64,000 nt of DNA from Megamerina dolium (taxonomy: Eukaryota; Arthropoda; Insecta; Diptera; Megamerinidae), in assembly GCA_963854835.1 (NCBI GenBank), contig OY978525.1, positions 60,564,855-60,628,854 of the forward strand. Direction: 5' to 3'. How positions within the stretch are numbered: the first letter of the stretch is position 1; the number at the start of each line of letters is the position of its first letter. Below are positions 23,289 to 36,226 of the stretch, piece after piece. Position numbers and translations under genes: made by a program. The notes beneath the pieces are model-generated. The model was not told the DNA's origin and did no database searches. It saw only the letters and a list, made by a program, of their open reading frames with translations.

Positions 23289-23445
23289 AATTGCTATACC
23301 TCGTGACTCAACAAATTGTGATGGAACGTTGGGAATATCACACAATTTTATTTAGTTTGTAAGATTTGAATACTTATTGTTAGTTTCTAAGTAATTTTAG
23401 AAAGATCCAATAAAAGGGCTTGTAAAAAAAAAAAAATATAATAAA

Positions 23446-24306
23446 ACAAAGCAAAGTTGATGAAGCATTTCGCAGATAGTCAACAACGTCGCTTACAAAT
23501 AGTGCTGTCCGAAATGCCACTTGGTGATGAAACCATTGCAACTACTAAATGAAATAAAACTCGTTACAGGTAATGCCTTAAATGAAAACATACTAATCGA
23601 TTTGTGGGCTGCACGGTCTCCTCCACATGCTCAAGCCGTAGTAATTGCTTTCAAGGGGGAAATTTCAGACAAATCTGTTGTTGCCGACGCAATTGTTGTC
23701 TCACTTAACTTGAGGAACATAAATGTCATAGAAAAACACAACATAACCGCACAAGCGTCAACAACTACAACAGCAGTAATAAGCAACGACTTGCTTACAA
23801 TGCAACAATAAATAGCGCAACTAACCCAAATGATAAAAAAATTTACTTTGAACGTCAAACCGGTCAGGACCTCGTTCTCGACCTGGCAGACATATATACC
23901 GTAACAATGACAATAACGCAACAGCTAAGTGCTGGTATCATCGAATATATGGTGTCCAACGCTCGGACGTGCCGAGAACCATGCATATTCCAAGTGGGTC
24001 ACGGTACTAATCAAAACAATGACTAGCCACTACAAAAGCGCTGCAAATTAGCGAATTTACACTTGATTTAAAATCATGTCGCCTCCAAATTACCGACAAA
24101 GATACATGAGTGTGATATCTTATAAATTCAAGTGCCGATGTCTCGGTTGTTCCAAAATCATATAAATTGTCAAAAGTTCAACCAACAAAAATGCAATTGT
24201 TCTCTGCAAATGGCCGCCCGATTAAGATTTACGGTGAAGCAATAATGAAAGTTAATCTTGGGCTCCGATGCGAGTTTTTGTGGACGTTCATAATTGCTGA
24301 CGTAAG
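23446..24306 (+). pseudogene. Element C gag and protease
   Basis: Pieces in changing frames: MPLGDETIATTK, NALNENILIDLWAARSPPHA, QAVVIAFKGEISDKSVVADA (capsid-like, 23521-23811), then RRYRNNDNATAKCWYHR-like residues and, near 24170, SSADVSVVPKSYKLSK with the aspartic protease motif altered to SSADV. LRCEFLWTFIIADVSSH ends where the RTE-like insert begins. Many stops. Confidence 0.75.
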
Positions 24307-24314
24307 CTCTCACA

Positions 24315-26459
24315 AATAGACTTCATTCTGATTAATAACCGTTTCTGCTCTTCAGTTAAAAAGGTATCAACGAGTCCTGAGGCAGACGTTCCTTCTGATC
24401 ATAATCTTTTGTTGGGAAAAATTTGTATTAGACTCGCTGCCATTCGTAAAGAAAAACATAAAGTAAAACTTCATTGGAAAAATTAAAATATGACGGCTTG
24501 ATATGCTTAATGGTAAATAAAATTAATTAGCGCATACGTAATGTTTCATCAGAAAACCTCGAAAATATATGGGAAGAATTTAAGAAAACAATTAATTTTA
24601 CAATAAAAGAGACACTTGGAATGTATAAAAGAGAATTCAGAAGTCAATGGATGATAGAAGAAATGTTGGAATTGTTAAATAGACGTCGGGACTTTAAGAA
24701 CAAAAACCAAGACTTATATTAGGAGATATATAGAGAACTTAGACGAAAGATTTGGTAAACAGTGAATGTCAAGAAATAGAACGACTACAAACATTACACG
24801 ATGACTTTAACCTACACAAAAAACTGAGAGAGACTGCATGTATTTATCGCAAAAAACCACTCTCCTTACTTGTTAATATACAACAACGAAATAATTTTCG
24901 ATATAAATGAAAAGAAACATATATGGAAAACGTATACTGAAAAGGTTTTTTTCCAGATAATAATAGATCTAACTACAATCTTTGTTTCCCACCAAGTTCC
25001 ATTGGCAATAATATAACTAAAGATGAAACCAAAAGGGCGATTCAATTAATGAAAAACAACAAAGCATCCAGTCCCGAGGAGGTACCTTCCGATATCCTAA
25101 AATTGATAGACGATACAAACATAACGCTTTTAGCCCAACTTTTTAACCACATATACGACACAGGAGAATATCCCAAAGACTGGCTAAGGTCTACCTTTAT
25201 ACCACTTCCTAAGAAAACACATGCGAAATACTGCAGTGAATACAGACTTATTAGCCTGATGTCGCACGCGCTCAAGATATTTAGCTAATCATGATAAGCT
25301 AATGGAAATTCTGGAATCTATGGGAATAGATGACAAAGAAATTCGTTGCATAAGAAATCTGTACTGACAACGAACTGCCCATGTTAGCATCAATGGTTAC
25401 ATGACTGACGAAATATCCATCTCACAAGGTGCGAGACAGTGCATTCTATGACCATTGTTATTCATTGTTATTCAGGAAGAATATTTCAAGATTCAATAAG
25501 TAGCATTAACCAAGGTGTCAAAGTAAACGGTGCATACATAAACAATATAAGATATGCAGATGACACCACTCTTATAGCCGACAGCTTAATAGGTCTACAA
25601 GAATTAATGAACAGAGTTAATTATTCAGTGAGTAGTTTGGCTTGCGAATCAATAGTATATGATTGTAAGCAGAAGAAATACATGCGCCAACACAAACTTG
25701 GTAATTAACAACACTCCTATTGAAAGAGTAAAAAGTTCTAAATATTTTGGATGACATATTAATGAGGATTGGAATTGTTCTAAAGAAATAAAATGCCGTA
25801 TTGAAACAGCACGTAGTTCTTTTTTTAAGTACAAAAAAGTATTTAACAGTCATAACCAAAATATGCAAACAAAGATTCGCTTTCTAAAATGTTATATTTG
25901 GTCAATACTGCTCTACGGAAACCTGGACTTTGCGAATAGCAGACCTCACCAAGCTCGCGTCATCTGAATTATGGCTTTTTCGAAGAATCCTTTAGATATC
26001 ATGGACGGATCGTGTTACCAACGTGTTGCAACTGTAAAGAGTAGAAAAACAGCATACTTGGGCCACATTATGTGGAATACCAAATATGAGTTTATACAAT
26101 TAATTATACAAGTGAAAATTGAAGGAAAAAGAGGCGGAAACAATTTTCTTAGTTACGAAACATTCGGAATTGGACTGTTGGCAATCTTATGGATGTGACT
26201 AGAAACAGAGATCAGTATGCAGAAATAGTTAAAAATTTATGATTTTCTGCAATATTCATATGCATGTATAAATGTAATTATATCTTTGTATCATATTTCA
26301 TAACTATGTGTAGATGTGATTTATTCAAATATTGATTTTTTATAAGTAGACAGCAATGTTTTTCTTTTTATTTTTGTATTTTTTTTTGTAAATGATAATA
26401 TAATGTTATATGATCCCCAATATTCGTAATCGAATTGGTTGATAAAGAAGAAGAAAAAT
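24315..26459 (+). mobile_element. RTE-like non-LTR element inserted in element C
   Basis: CTCTCACA stands at both edges (24307-24314 and 26460-26467), an 8-bp target duplication. The insert ends in GATAAAGAAGAAGAAAAAT, a short-repeat tail as in RTE/BovB elements. It is 5' truncated: only the last part of the endonuclease remains. The sequence is of a different family from the RTE copy in the Nox intron. Confidence 0.75.
24320..26215 (+). pseudogene. RTE-like endonuclease end and reverse transcriptase
   Basis: Recognisable in order: DVPSDHNLLLGKICIRLAA (endonuclease end), SENLENIWEEFKKTINFTIK and WMIEEMLELLNRRRDFKNKN (linker), KNNKASSPEEVPSDILKLID, YPKDWLRSTFIPLPKKTHA and YRLISLMSHALKIFS (reverse transcriptase fingers), then IDDKEIRCIRNLY, and INNIRYADDTTLIADSLIGL with the catalytic YADD intact (about 25560). 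The C-terminal part with LGHIMWN lies near 26060. About 250 bp around 25280 is missing and stops are frequent. Confidence 0.85.
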
Positions 26460-27640
26460 CTCTCACATCATTGGAGCCGATTTTCACTCGTCGACCTCAA
26501 CTTAATTCGATTAGCTCTATTACACGACACAATAAGTCGTCGATAAAAGTGTTACAATCTTGTATGCCATTTATAGATATCCTCCAAGAATTTCCTAATA
26601 TCACGCAACTAGTCAACATGGAACCCCTGTTAAGTCTACGGTAGTACACCGCATCGAAACAACAGGCCCCATAGATTTTTAAAGCCACGGAATTTGAAAA
26701 TCTCATCAAACTAGGTGTATGCAGGCCAACAAACAGCTGCTAGTTTAGTCCACTCCACATGGTTAAAAAGCCCGATGGCGCTTGGCCATGTTACGACTAC
26801 AGAGAACTTAACGCAATCACGACACCAGATCGCTACCCGCTGTCTTACTTTCAACATTTTACCACGATTCTGCATGGAAAGACATTTTCTTCAAAGGAAG
26901 AATTGCAAAAAACTTTTCATCAAGTTCCCACATTCCAAAAACTGCATTTCCACACCCTTTGGATTATTTGTTCGTGTACATGACCTTTGGCCCAAAGATT
27001 CCAAAGGTAAGCGCATGATGTTTTTAGAGGACCGGACTTCGTGTATTGATACATGAACGACCTGTGCATCGCATCAGCATCTCAAGGCGAACATCGTAAA
27101 CATCTGCGAATTGTATTTGAACGCTTGCAACAACATCATTTAGCCATCAACTTGTCAAAATGTGAGTTTAGTAAAACCGAAATTTCGATTCTCGGACATA
27201 ACATATCAGCACGAAGCATACACCCACTACCAGAACGTGTTGAAGTCATCAAGAACTATAACAAGCCAACAAGGTAATGAGCTTAAGCGTTTCATTGGTA
27301 TAACAAACTTTTACCAGAGATTCATACCGCACGCCATCGAAGCTCAAGCACCGCTCCTATCCATGATGCCAGGCAATGCCAAAAATTATCGCACACAGTT
27401 GACTTGGACAGAATAAACGACCGCCGCCTTTGAAGAATGCAAAAACCAGCTTCAGATGCAACGATACTGGCACACCCTGCACGAAATGCTGAAATATCAC
27501 TCTGGGTTGACGCATCCAACACCACCGCTGGTGCTGTCATCCATCAAATTATTAATGGTGAAATTCAGCCTCTCGGATTTTTTCCTCGAAAATTCGACAA
27601 AGCACAACTTCGGCATAGTACAGGGTGATTTTTTAGCAAT
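26435..27640 (+). pseudogene. Element C reverse transcriptase and RNase H
   Basis: Pieces with MVKKPDGAWPCYDYRELNAI, TPDRYPLSYFQHFTTILHGK, MNDLCIASASQGEHRKHLRI (here MNDL stands where YMDD is expected), FERLQQHHLAINLSKCEFSK, LKRFIGITNFYQRFIPHAIE and WVDASNTTAGAVIHQIINGE (RNase H start). Frame changes occur near 26980, 27275 and 27440. RNase H stops at FDKAQLRHSTG, where a mariner fragment follows. Confidence 0.88.
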
Positions 27641-28090
27641 TTTCTATTTAGCAACACTGTTTTTGGCATCTCAGCTGTTTTCGTTTAACATGTTCCTGTC
27701 AAATATGTTCAGTTTGGTCTATTTAACCATGAATCGATTTACAAACGAACAACGCTTGCAGATTATTGAATTTTATTATCAAAATTCATGATCGGTTAAG
27801 AAAGTCAGCGAAGCTTATTTCTGGTTGAATGGATACTTGAAAAATCAAAATTGCCGCATTTGGTGTGAAGAGCAGCCAGCAGCATTGCAGGAACTGCCAA
27901 TACATACAAAAAAATGTATTGTTTGGTGCTTATTATGAGCCGATGGCATCATTGGACCGTACTTTTTCAAAGACGACAAAGGCAGGGGCGTTACTGTGAA
28001 TGGCGAGCGCTACAGTGCGATGATTACAAACTTATTTTTTGACTAAAATGGAAGAGCTGGACTTGGCAGACCCTATAAATCGCCTTATAA
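27641..28090 (+). pseudogene. Mariner-family transposase fragment inside element C
   Basis: MNRFTNEQRLQIIEFYYQNS is the N-terminal helix of a mariner/IS630-type transposase. FWLNGYLKNQNCRIW and ADGIIGPYFFKDDKGRGVTV follow, with internal deletions. It is the same family as 11575-12000. The same fragment at the same place in element C is found in the inverted copy (38920-39372), so the insertion predates the duplication. Confidence 0.8.
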
Positions 28091-28091
28091 C

Positions 28092-28800
28092 ATGAATCTC
28101 AAATCTTTGGCATTTCCAGGCAGTGAGAGCCGCTTGTATTGTGACTATTCAACGTCCCATGTAAAACCCTTTGTAACAACAAACTTGAGAGCAAAGTTCC
28201 TACAAACAAAACATGACCTGTCGCACCCTGATACAAGGTCAACCGCCAAGTTAGTGACTCAGAGATTTTTATGGCCAAACATTTGGGCAGACAGTATCAA
28301 CTTCGCGCGCAGCTGTATACAATGTTAACGAGCCAAAGTAACACGGCATAATCACTTCAGCATTATAAGAGGGTCGACAACCGCTTTACACACATAAATA
28401 TCGACATTGTAGGAACGTTCCCGCCTAGTGAGGGATACCACTATTATCTAACCATAATAGACAGGTTTAGTCGATGGCCGGAAGCAATTCCCATAGCTGA
28501 CATGTCAGCACCAGCAGTAGCTCATGCACTAGTATCAGGATGGATATAACATATAACATCCGACAAAGGTGGTCAATTTGAATCTCTGCTGTTCAACGAG
28601 CTAACACGATACCTCGGCATCAACCATTTGCGAACAATACCATATCACCCCAAATCAAACGGTCTTATCGAGAGATGACACAGAACGCTAAAAGCAGCAA
28701 TTTTTTGTCACGACTAAAATAGATAGACAAAATTTTTGCCACTCTTGCTTGCTGGGTCTAAGAACTACTTATAAAGACGATATCAAGGCTTCGCCAGTTG
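28092..28800 (+). pseudogene. Element C integrase
   Basis: The zinc-binding start (LRAKFLQTKHDLSHPDTRST, FARSCIQC) is open at 28092-28328. The core then appears in another frame: [20 protein letters not shown] (first Asp), ITSDKGGQFESLLFNELTRY (second Asp), LRTIPYHPKSNGLIER (third, Glu). Stops lie near 28328, 28549 and 28676. A short Ser/Thr/Pro-rich tail ends near 28998. Confidence 0.85.
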
Positions 28801-29284
28801 CAAAATAATTCTACCAAACAGCCACGAACTACCTCAATACCTGCGAGAAAATCCACATCACCAGACACCACTTCTCCACCGAATTCTATACTAACTGCAA
28901 CCACTCGCTCTGGTCGTCACGTAAGGTTTCCTGGAAGATTTCAGTGTGCTCGGGTCCAGTCTAGCCGGGGAGTACTGTGGCAGCTCTGTATTCTCTAAAA
29001 ATTGCTATCAATTTTAGATCGTTATAGCAGAACTGTGCTATTCTATTCGATTATAATTCGATCTATAATCTTTCGAATTTTTTAATATTTTATAAATAAA
29101 CGTTATCAGTAAGAGTTGTTTTAGGAGGTTGGTTGTACATTTAAGGGATTAGTTCGCGTTATCAATTGGATACCTCGAGTTGAATACGACTGCCTAAATA
29201 AGTCGTTTGCCTTAATGGCATAAGCCAAAGTGATAATCAATAAATTGCTGGCTCGTTAATTATTTAATAAATAGGTTGTTAGGC

Positions 29285-29812
<528 letters not shown>

Positions 29813-29823
29813 TGGCGCCCAAC
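29813..29823 (+). promoter_or_regulatory. Primer-binding site, errantivirus D
   Basis: TGGCGCCCAAC directly after the LTR. This start is typical for elements primed by tRNA-Lys. The same site stands at 36562-36572 after the middle LTR. Confidence 0.8.
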
Positions 29824-30081
29824 TAATGGGTAAAAAAATCAAAAGTTGATTATTCGTAAAAATCCGAAAAAAAAGCCTGTAGTGCTCGTCCGCAGGCAGC
29901 CGTACAAAATAAGTATCAAAGTGAAACCTTAGTAACCAAAGTAAAACGGAGAACTTTCGCGAGATCGGTACGGTTTAGTGTTTAAAAAAATAACAACTAA
30001 TAAATGCAGCTGAAAAACCTTAAGTGGTGCTGAGTAACAACAAAATTAATATTTTAAAAATATTCCGAAATAGAGGAAGGA

Positions 30082-30225
30082 GATTGCAGCAGAAAAACTC
30101 TTGGAAAGAGTGCAGCTAACGCATCAAACAAAATTCATCATAAACAAATATTCGATTGCAGCAGAGAAACTCTTGGAAAGAGTGCAGCTAAAACATCAAA
30201 CAAAATTCATCATGACAGTAAGAAC
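30082..30225 (+). repeat. 72-bp tandem duplication in the errantivirus leader
   Basis: GATTGCAGCAGAAAAACTCT at 30082 and GATTGCAGCAGAGAAACTCT at 30154 start two near-identical units. The second, truncated copy (leader after 36562) has only one unit. Confidence 0.85.
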
Positions 30226-30473
30226 AGCGATGACAGCAGTATTTATGTAAACCATTTCGAATTTATTAAAACTTAACTATAAGTAAAAATTCATTGAAAT
30301 TTAAAAAGTAGTCCACATATAAATTTTTTTTAACAATAAGAAAAGTGAAATAAAAGTTTTTTTAATTAATATTAAAGTGAAGCAAAACCAGAAAATTAAG
30401 ATATAAGTTTTAGGAGAAATATTTAAAAGAATATTTTTTTTTTGTAGAAACTAAAGGAATAGACAAAATTAAA

Positions 30474-31805
30474 ATGAATCCAAACAACTTGGTACGTCCT
30501 CCCGTACTTCAAACTTCAGCCCCAATTCAAGCAGGCTCAATACGAGCCCAAAATCAAGCCATTACTCCAGAAATGGAATTGGCAATCAGCCAAGCAGTGC
30601 ACAGACTCTGCTTAGCAGAATGTGCAGCAATAGTGCCATCACTAGTAACACCTAGGGAAAACAGTTACGTAGACCAAACCATAGAAAATGCTCACCTAAC
30701 AAACCTAGCAGAGCTTGATAAAATACCAGATGTAGTACGAAGTCTTCGCGAATTTTCTGGAGACCCAAGAGAATTTGCCTCTTGGAAGAAAAGTGTAGAC
30801 CGAATAATGAAGTTATATGATTCAATGAAAGGAACTCCGAAATATTTCGGAATCCTAAATGTTGTAAGAAATAAAGTTGTAGGCTATGCCGACACAGCGC
30901 TAGAATCTTACAACACCCCATTAAATTGGGAAGCAATCTCAAATTGTCTCGCAACACACTACGCAGACAAACGAGATCTTGGCACACTGGAATACCAGAT
31001 GTCCACTCTTATACAGGGCAATAATTCTGTACAACAATTTTACCAAGAAGTATATGTGTATCTATCTATCTATCTATCCCACAGGCCTTACATTTGTGCT
31101 TAAAAATGGAAAATCAGAATTTCCGCACACAACAGGCACATTATTCCAATAGAATGGCACCCGATTCCGCCAAAACGAAATTCAAACTCTCAACAAATGC
31201 CATTTTATCCCCAACTTGCTCACTTCCCACAGAAACAACACCAACAACCATTTTTACAACCACAAAGACCATACCAACAACCATTTTTACAATCACAAAG
31301 ACCATACCAACAAACATCCTTACAACAACAAAGATCACAACAGCAACCATTTTTACAACCACAAAGACCGTATCAATAAGCATTTTCCCCACCACAGAGA
31401 CCATATAACCCGAATCCATTCAATTTTCAAAATACCGTAGCACCACCTAGACCTTACCAACCAAAGCCACCAATACTCATGGAGGTTGATAGTTCTCTAC
31501 AGACCAGAGCACTCAATTATACCAATAGACCACAAGACAACAGACAAACAGTTAGGAGACAAGCTCCTCAATCCAACCAATTCCAACAGCCAGCACTCAA
31601 ACTACAAAGAATAAATCAAATTCAAAACACAGAAACTAACGCTAATGAAATCTCAGAATATTACCATCAAATGGAAGATCAAACTCAGAATAAAGAGCAG
31701 GAACAGGAATTACAACCGTTAGAAGAATACTTGGAAGAAACCAATCAATTAATGACGGAAGAAAATATCATAGCAGACTTTTCAGACATACATTTTTTAG
31801 GTTAA
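30474..31805 (+). pseudogene. Errantivirus D gag
   Basis: Starts [20 protein letters not shown] and is open for about 190 codons, including [20 protein letters not shown] and [16 protein letters not shown]. At about 31055 a short (TATC)n run replaces the capsid C-terminal part and breaks the frame. The tail resumes with a repeated Gln/Pro-rich unit (QQPFLQPQRPY, four to five times, 31200-31380), one stop near 31377, then MEVDSSLQTRALNY and an acidic end at 31805. No zinc knuckle, as usual for errantiviruses. It matches the Gag of element A. Confidence 0.9.
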
Positions 31806-31816
31806 CCCAATCGTCT

Positions 31817-34800
31817 TTGCCGTATTTCCAGTGCAAGACGAAGGAAGGAAAATTTTTAAAATTCTTGATTGACACAGGATCAAATAAGAATTACATACAA
31901 CCCTCATTAGTAAAACACCCTACTCCCAATGAAATTATTTTTACAGCAGATTCAGTAGGAGGTAAAATTCCCATAACGCAACATACGAACATTAATCTTT
32001 TCGGAAATAAAACAATACTTAAATTTTTTCTCTTGCCACCATTAAAATCCTTTCATGGAATAATAGGTAATGACAGTCTAAAGGCATTAAAAGCCGTGAT
32101 TCACACAGCAAAATACTTTATGATCATAAACAACACGACTACAATAAAAATTTTACAACAAAGGTCTCAAACTGTTAACAAACTAGAGGTGAGAACAAGC
32201 CACTTACCACAATCACAGGCAGAAAAACTCCACATTTTGTGCGAAAAATACCCTAAACTATTTATGGAACCAGACGAAAAACTGACGTACACGACCACCA
32301 TAAAGGCTGAAATAAGGACTACAACAGAAAACCCAGTCTACTCAAGATATTATCTGTACCCCATGGCAATGAAAGAAGAAGTCGAAAAACAGTTACAAGA
32401 ACTTCTTGACCATGGAATTATTAGGCATTCACAATCTCCATATAATTCCCCAGTATGGATAGTCCCGAAAAAACTTGACGCATCTGAAGAAAAAAAATAC
32501 CGGTTAGTAAATGACTACAGGAAACTCAACTCAGTAACAATCCCCGATAGGTACCCAATTCCAGAGATAAACGAGGTATTATCTCAAATGAAAAGCCAAA
32601 AATTTTTCTCGGTTTTAGACCTTAAAAGCGGATTTCATCAGATACCTCTTGATGAAAAAGATATCCCAAAAACCGCTTTCTCGGTAAATAACGGCAAGTA
32701 CGAGTACACTCGGCTACCGTTTGGATTAAAAAATGCCCCGGCAATCTTTCAGAGAACCGTGGACAACATATTAAGGAACATAATTGGTAAATGTTGCTAT
32801 GTCTACATAGATGACATTATTGTTTTTGGAGAGAACGAAGAAAAACATCTGCAAAATATAGAAGAAGTCTTCAAAACATTAGAAAAAGCAAATATGAAAG
32901 TTCAACTTGATAAGTGTGAATTTTTCAAAAACAAAGTTGAATACCTAGTGTTCATAATCTCTGCAGAAGGAATAAAAACTAACCCAAAAAAAGTAGAAGC
33001 AATAAAAAAAATTTCTCATCCTAAAACCTTGAAAGACCTTAGATCGTTTCTGGGAATGTCCGGGTTTTATAGACGATTTATAAGAGACTATGCGAAACTC
33101 GCAAAACCGCTCACCGCTCTTTTAAGAGGGGAGGAGGGACACATGTCCAAACATAGGTCTGCAAAAATTCCAATTACATCAAATCCTGAGGCCATTGAGG
33201 CATTTGAAAAATTAAAAAAGTCACTAACATCTACGGAAGTCATGCTACATTATCCAGACTACAAGAAAGAATTTCACCTCACAACCGACGCTTCTAACTA
33301 TGCCATAGGTGCCGTGTTAGAACAAGAAAAAAAACCTATTATCTTTATATCCAGAACATTAAATAAGACCAAGGAACATTACGCGACTAATGAAAAAGAG
33401 ATGCTCGCCATAGTATGGGCACTCAAGTCTCTTAGAAATTACCTTTACGGATCAGCATCATTAAAAATCTACACGGACCACCAACCCCTAACGTACGCAC
33501 TGAGCAACAAGAATACGAATAGCAAACTCAAGAGATGGAAAGCCATCCTCGAAGAGTATGACTATGAAATTAAGTATAAACCAGGGAACTCTAACGTAGT
33601 TGCAGACGCCTTATCAAGGCCAGTGCAGAACACAAAAATCAACTCTATGACAGCTACACAGCACAGTGACAAAAGTTCCGCACAAAACTTAATACCTTTT
33701 ACAGATGCTCCCATAAATGGATGTAAAAACCAGCTAATAATTAAGACCGGACAAAACACCGCTTATGATTTTAAGCTTGTTTTTCCGACTTATCACCGAC
33801 ACACAATAATGGAACCCGATTATAATAACGACAAGCTTATAGAAATTCTAAAAAAGTATCTAAACCCTTCCGTTACAAACGCCATTCTAACAAACGATAG
33901 TATCTTAGGAAAAATACAGGAAATCTACCCGCTTCATTTTCAAAAATTTAAAGTACGTTACACACGCAAAATGGTGACTGACCTGACACATGACACAGAC
34001 CAAGAAAGAGAAATACTCAACGAGCATAATCGTGCTCATAGAAACGCGCAAGAAAATAAAATACAACTCTTAGAACAATTCTACTTCCCTCAAATGAATT
34101 CAAAAATCACCAAAATAACAAAACAATGCAGAATTTGCAAAACAAATAAGTATGAAAGACCTCCTAACCAAACTATTCTTCAGGCAACACCCATTCCAAC
34201 ATATCCAGGTCATATCGTTCACATAGATATTTATTATACCAACAAAAAAGTAATTCTAACGGCCATAGATAAATTTTCTAAGTACGCAATAGCGAAAATA
34301 GTGAAATCTAGAGCAATACAAGATATCAAAGACCCCCTTCGAGACATCCTCATGTCCTTTGGCATCCCCAGTCAAATTGTAATAAAATGAGAAATCACTT
34401 AATTCAGCCCCGATATTACACATGTTGCAAAATCAATATAACGTAGAGATATTTAAAGTTCCACCCTACATGAGCACAATGACTGGACAGATAGAACGTT
34501 TCCATTCAACCCTATCAGAAATTATGCGCTGCATCAAGGCAGAAAAAATACATGACTCTTTTGACGACCTGCTAAATAGATCAATATTCAAATACAACTA
34601 TACCATACATTCTACTACCAAGAGGAAACCTGTAGAGGTTTTCTTTGGCCGAACAGTAACTACCAATCCCACACAGCTAGAAAACGACAGATTGGAAAAC
34701 ATCAAGAACATAACTGAAAAGCAGGGAAAAGATTTAGAATTCCGCAATCAGAATAGGAAAGAATTTAAGACATTCCAAACAGGGGACACAATCTACGCGA

Positions 34801-34928
34801 ACGTTAACAAAAGACTGGGAAATAAATTCTCCCCCCGCTACCAAGAAGAAAGGGTTAAAGAAGACCAGGGAAACACAGTACTAACTCACTCAGGAAGAAT
34901 AATTCACAAAAGTCTCATTAAATCATAA
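31817..34928 (+). pseudogene. Errantivirus D pol (protease, reverse transcriptase, RNase H, integrase)
   Basis: One open frame of 857 codons runs to 34390. Protease: FLIDTGSNKNYIQPSL (residues about 15-30). Reverse transcriptase: VPKKLDASEEKKYRLVNDYR, YTRLPFGLKNAPAIFQRTVD and VYIDDIIVFGENEEKHLQNI with the YIDD box (about residues 330-345). RNase H: LTTDASNYAIGAVLEQ, YATNEKEMLAIVWALKSLRN, YTDHQPLTY. Integrase: HNRAHRNAQE...CRICKTNKYE (HHCC) and HIVHIDIYYTNKKVILTAID (first Asp). A small deletion near 34388 shifts the frame right at the second catalytic Asp. The rest (34422-34924) includes MTGQIERFHSTLSEIM with the third residue and an intact C-terminus. So only integrase is clearly broken. Confidence 0.95.
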
Positions 34929-34929
34929 A

Positions 34930-36131
34930 CTGTTTCAGATTAATTTGTACCCTGTGCCAAGGGGAAGTACAGATCCTAGATTATACCAACGCACAAATAG
35001 TAACATTGGAAACGGGAATTGCAAGGATTCAAACATCTACTTTCAAAATTATCCACTTGATTGACCTTCAACAATACGCACCCATGATAGACGAATTGAT
35101 TAGAACTGTAAGAGGACGTAACGAGCACTGACAAATATTAGCCGTACTTAATGCATGAACTTCAGACAATAACAACCATATTTCAAGGACTGAGTCCCAA
35201 GAGAAACAAAAGAGCTATAAACGAAATTGGCACGCTCTGGAAATGGATCGCTGGTTCACCTGATCACGATGACTTTAAAATTATATCAGACAAAATAAAT
35301 AACTTATTAGAAAACAACAATAGGCAAGTAGTTATCAATAGAGCTATGGAGGAAAAAATTAATGAATTAATTAAAGAAACGAATACAATAACAAACAATA
35401 TAAAGTCAAATATCGAAATTAAGGAAAATTTAGCAAATATAGTAGAACGTAAGCTTAAAATAATAAAGGAAGAATTAATAAACATAGACTATGCCATACA
35501 ATGGGCAAAAGCAGGAGTTATAAACTCGTTTATATTATCAGAACTAGAAATAAAATTAACGAAAGATTTTTTCGAGAAACAAAAACTACCATACGTTAAC
35601 TTAATAGAAGCCATAGAATACGGCGAAATAAAGATAGCATCCAATGGACTATTGTTAATTTATATTGTTAGTTTACCAAAAACAAACGAAGAGAATTGTA
35701 GGAACTTGATTGTAAAACCTGTTAAAAATAAGAACTCAATTATTAAAATACCTAGAGATAAGATAATAATTTGTAAAGGTTCCATACTAGAAATCACAGA
35801 TAAATGTAAGACGCTGAGCGAGATATCGATTTGCAACGAGAATATTCTAAACGACTTTACTAAAAGCAAAGTTGATCAAAGAATTTACGAAAATGGCGAA
35901 ATTTCTAGAGCTAACCCTCTGCCAGCTCTGATTCAATCAAAAAACATCTCCATAAATTTCGAAGAAATCTTATCACTAAAACTGCTAAAAGATTTACACA
36001 TCGCTAACACTAAAGTAATAGAAACCCTGGAATCTAAAGCTAAGACAGGCATTTGTGGAACATTCGGAATCATCATATTCATTTTAATTGTAATCATTTT
36101 TAAAAGAATTTGGAAAAATCCAAATCAATGA
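34930..36131 (+). pseudogene. Errantivirus D env, shortened
   Basis: A possible splice acceptor (TGTTTCAG) lies at 34934-34941. A short piece (ILDYTNAQIVTLETGIARIQ) ends at a stop near 35130. The rest is open from 35151 to 36131 (326 codons). It has a furin-like site KRNKRA near residue 22, the conserved LWKWIAGSPDHDDF, a predicted coiled region (residues 40-110), and one membrane segment IIIFILIVIIF close to the C-terminus. Against element A, a block in the middle is missing. The upstream stop and deletion make production of a working envelope unlikely. Confidence 0.85.
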
Positions 36132-36226
36132 AAATAACGAACATGATCCCAACAAATTCGGGAGTTGTCCAAACTCCTATTTCAACGCAACACAGTGAGG
36201 ACACTGCGCATTTTAAAGGGGGAGGA

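Larger units (their letters stand above)
20280..23438 (+). mobile_element. Jockey-clade non-LTR element, copy 2 (ORF1 and endonuclease deleted)
   Basis: Plus strand: 5' leader, ORF1 (20444-21127, internally deleted), ORF2 (21175-23288, most of the endonuclease missing), 3' UTR with AATAAA near 23410 and a poly(A) tail at 23425-23438. The 5' boundary is approximate. It shares its start and end with copy 1 (9865-11500) but has lost different parts. Confidence 0.88.
26872..29031 (+). repeat. Left arm of inverted duplication (partner 38007-40133)
   Basis: The segment from CTGCATGGAAAGACA to GCAGAACTGTGCT reappears inverted at 38007-40133 with few substitutions and small indels (for example 27 bp near 28380). 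It includes the mariner fragment at the same place. The outer edge of the partner is a (TA)n array. Confidence 0.9.

Noticed and set aside
31094..31440. Thr/Asn/His-rich frames as separate proteins
   Set aside because: They are alternate frames of the Gln/Pro-rich repeat in errantivirus gag.
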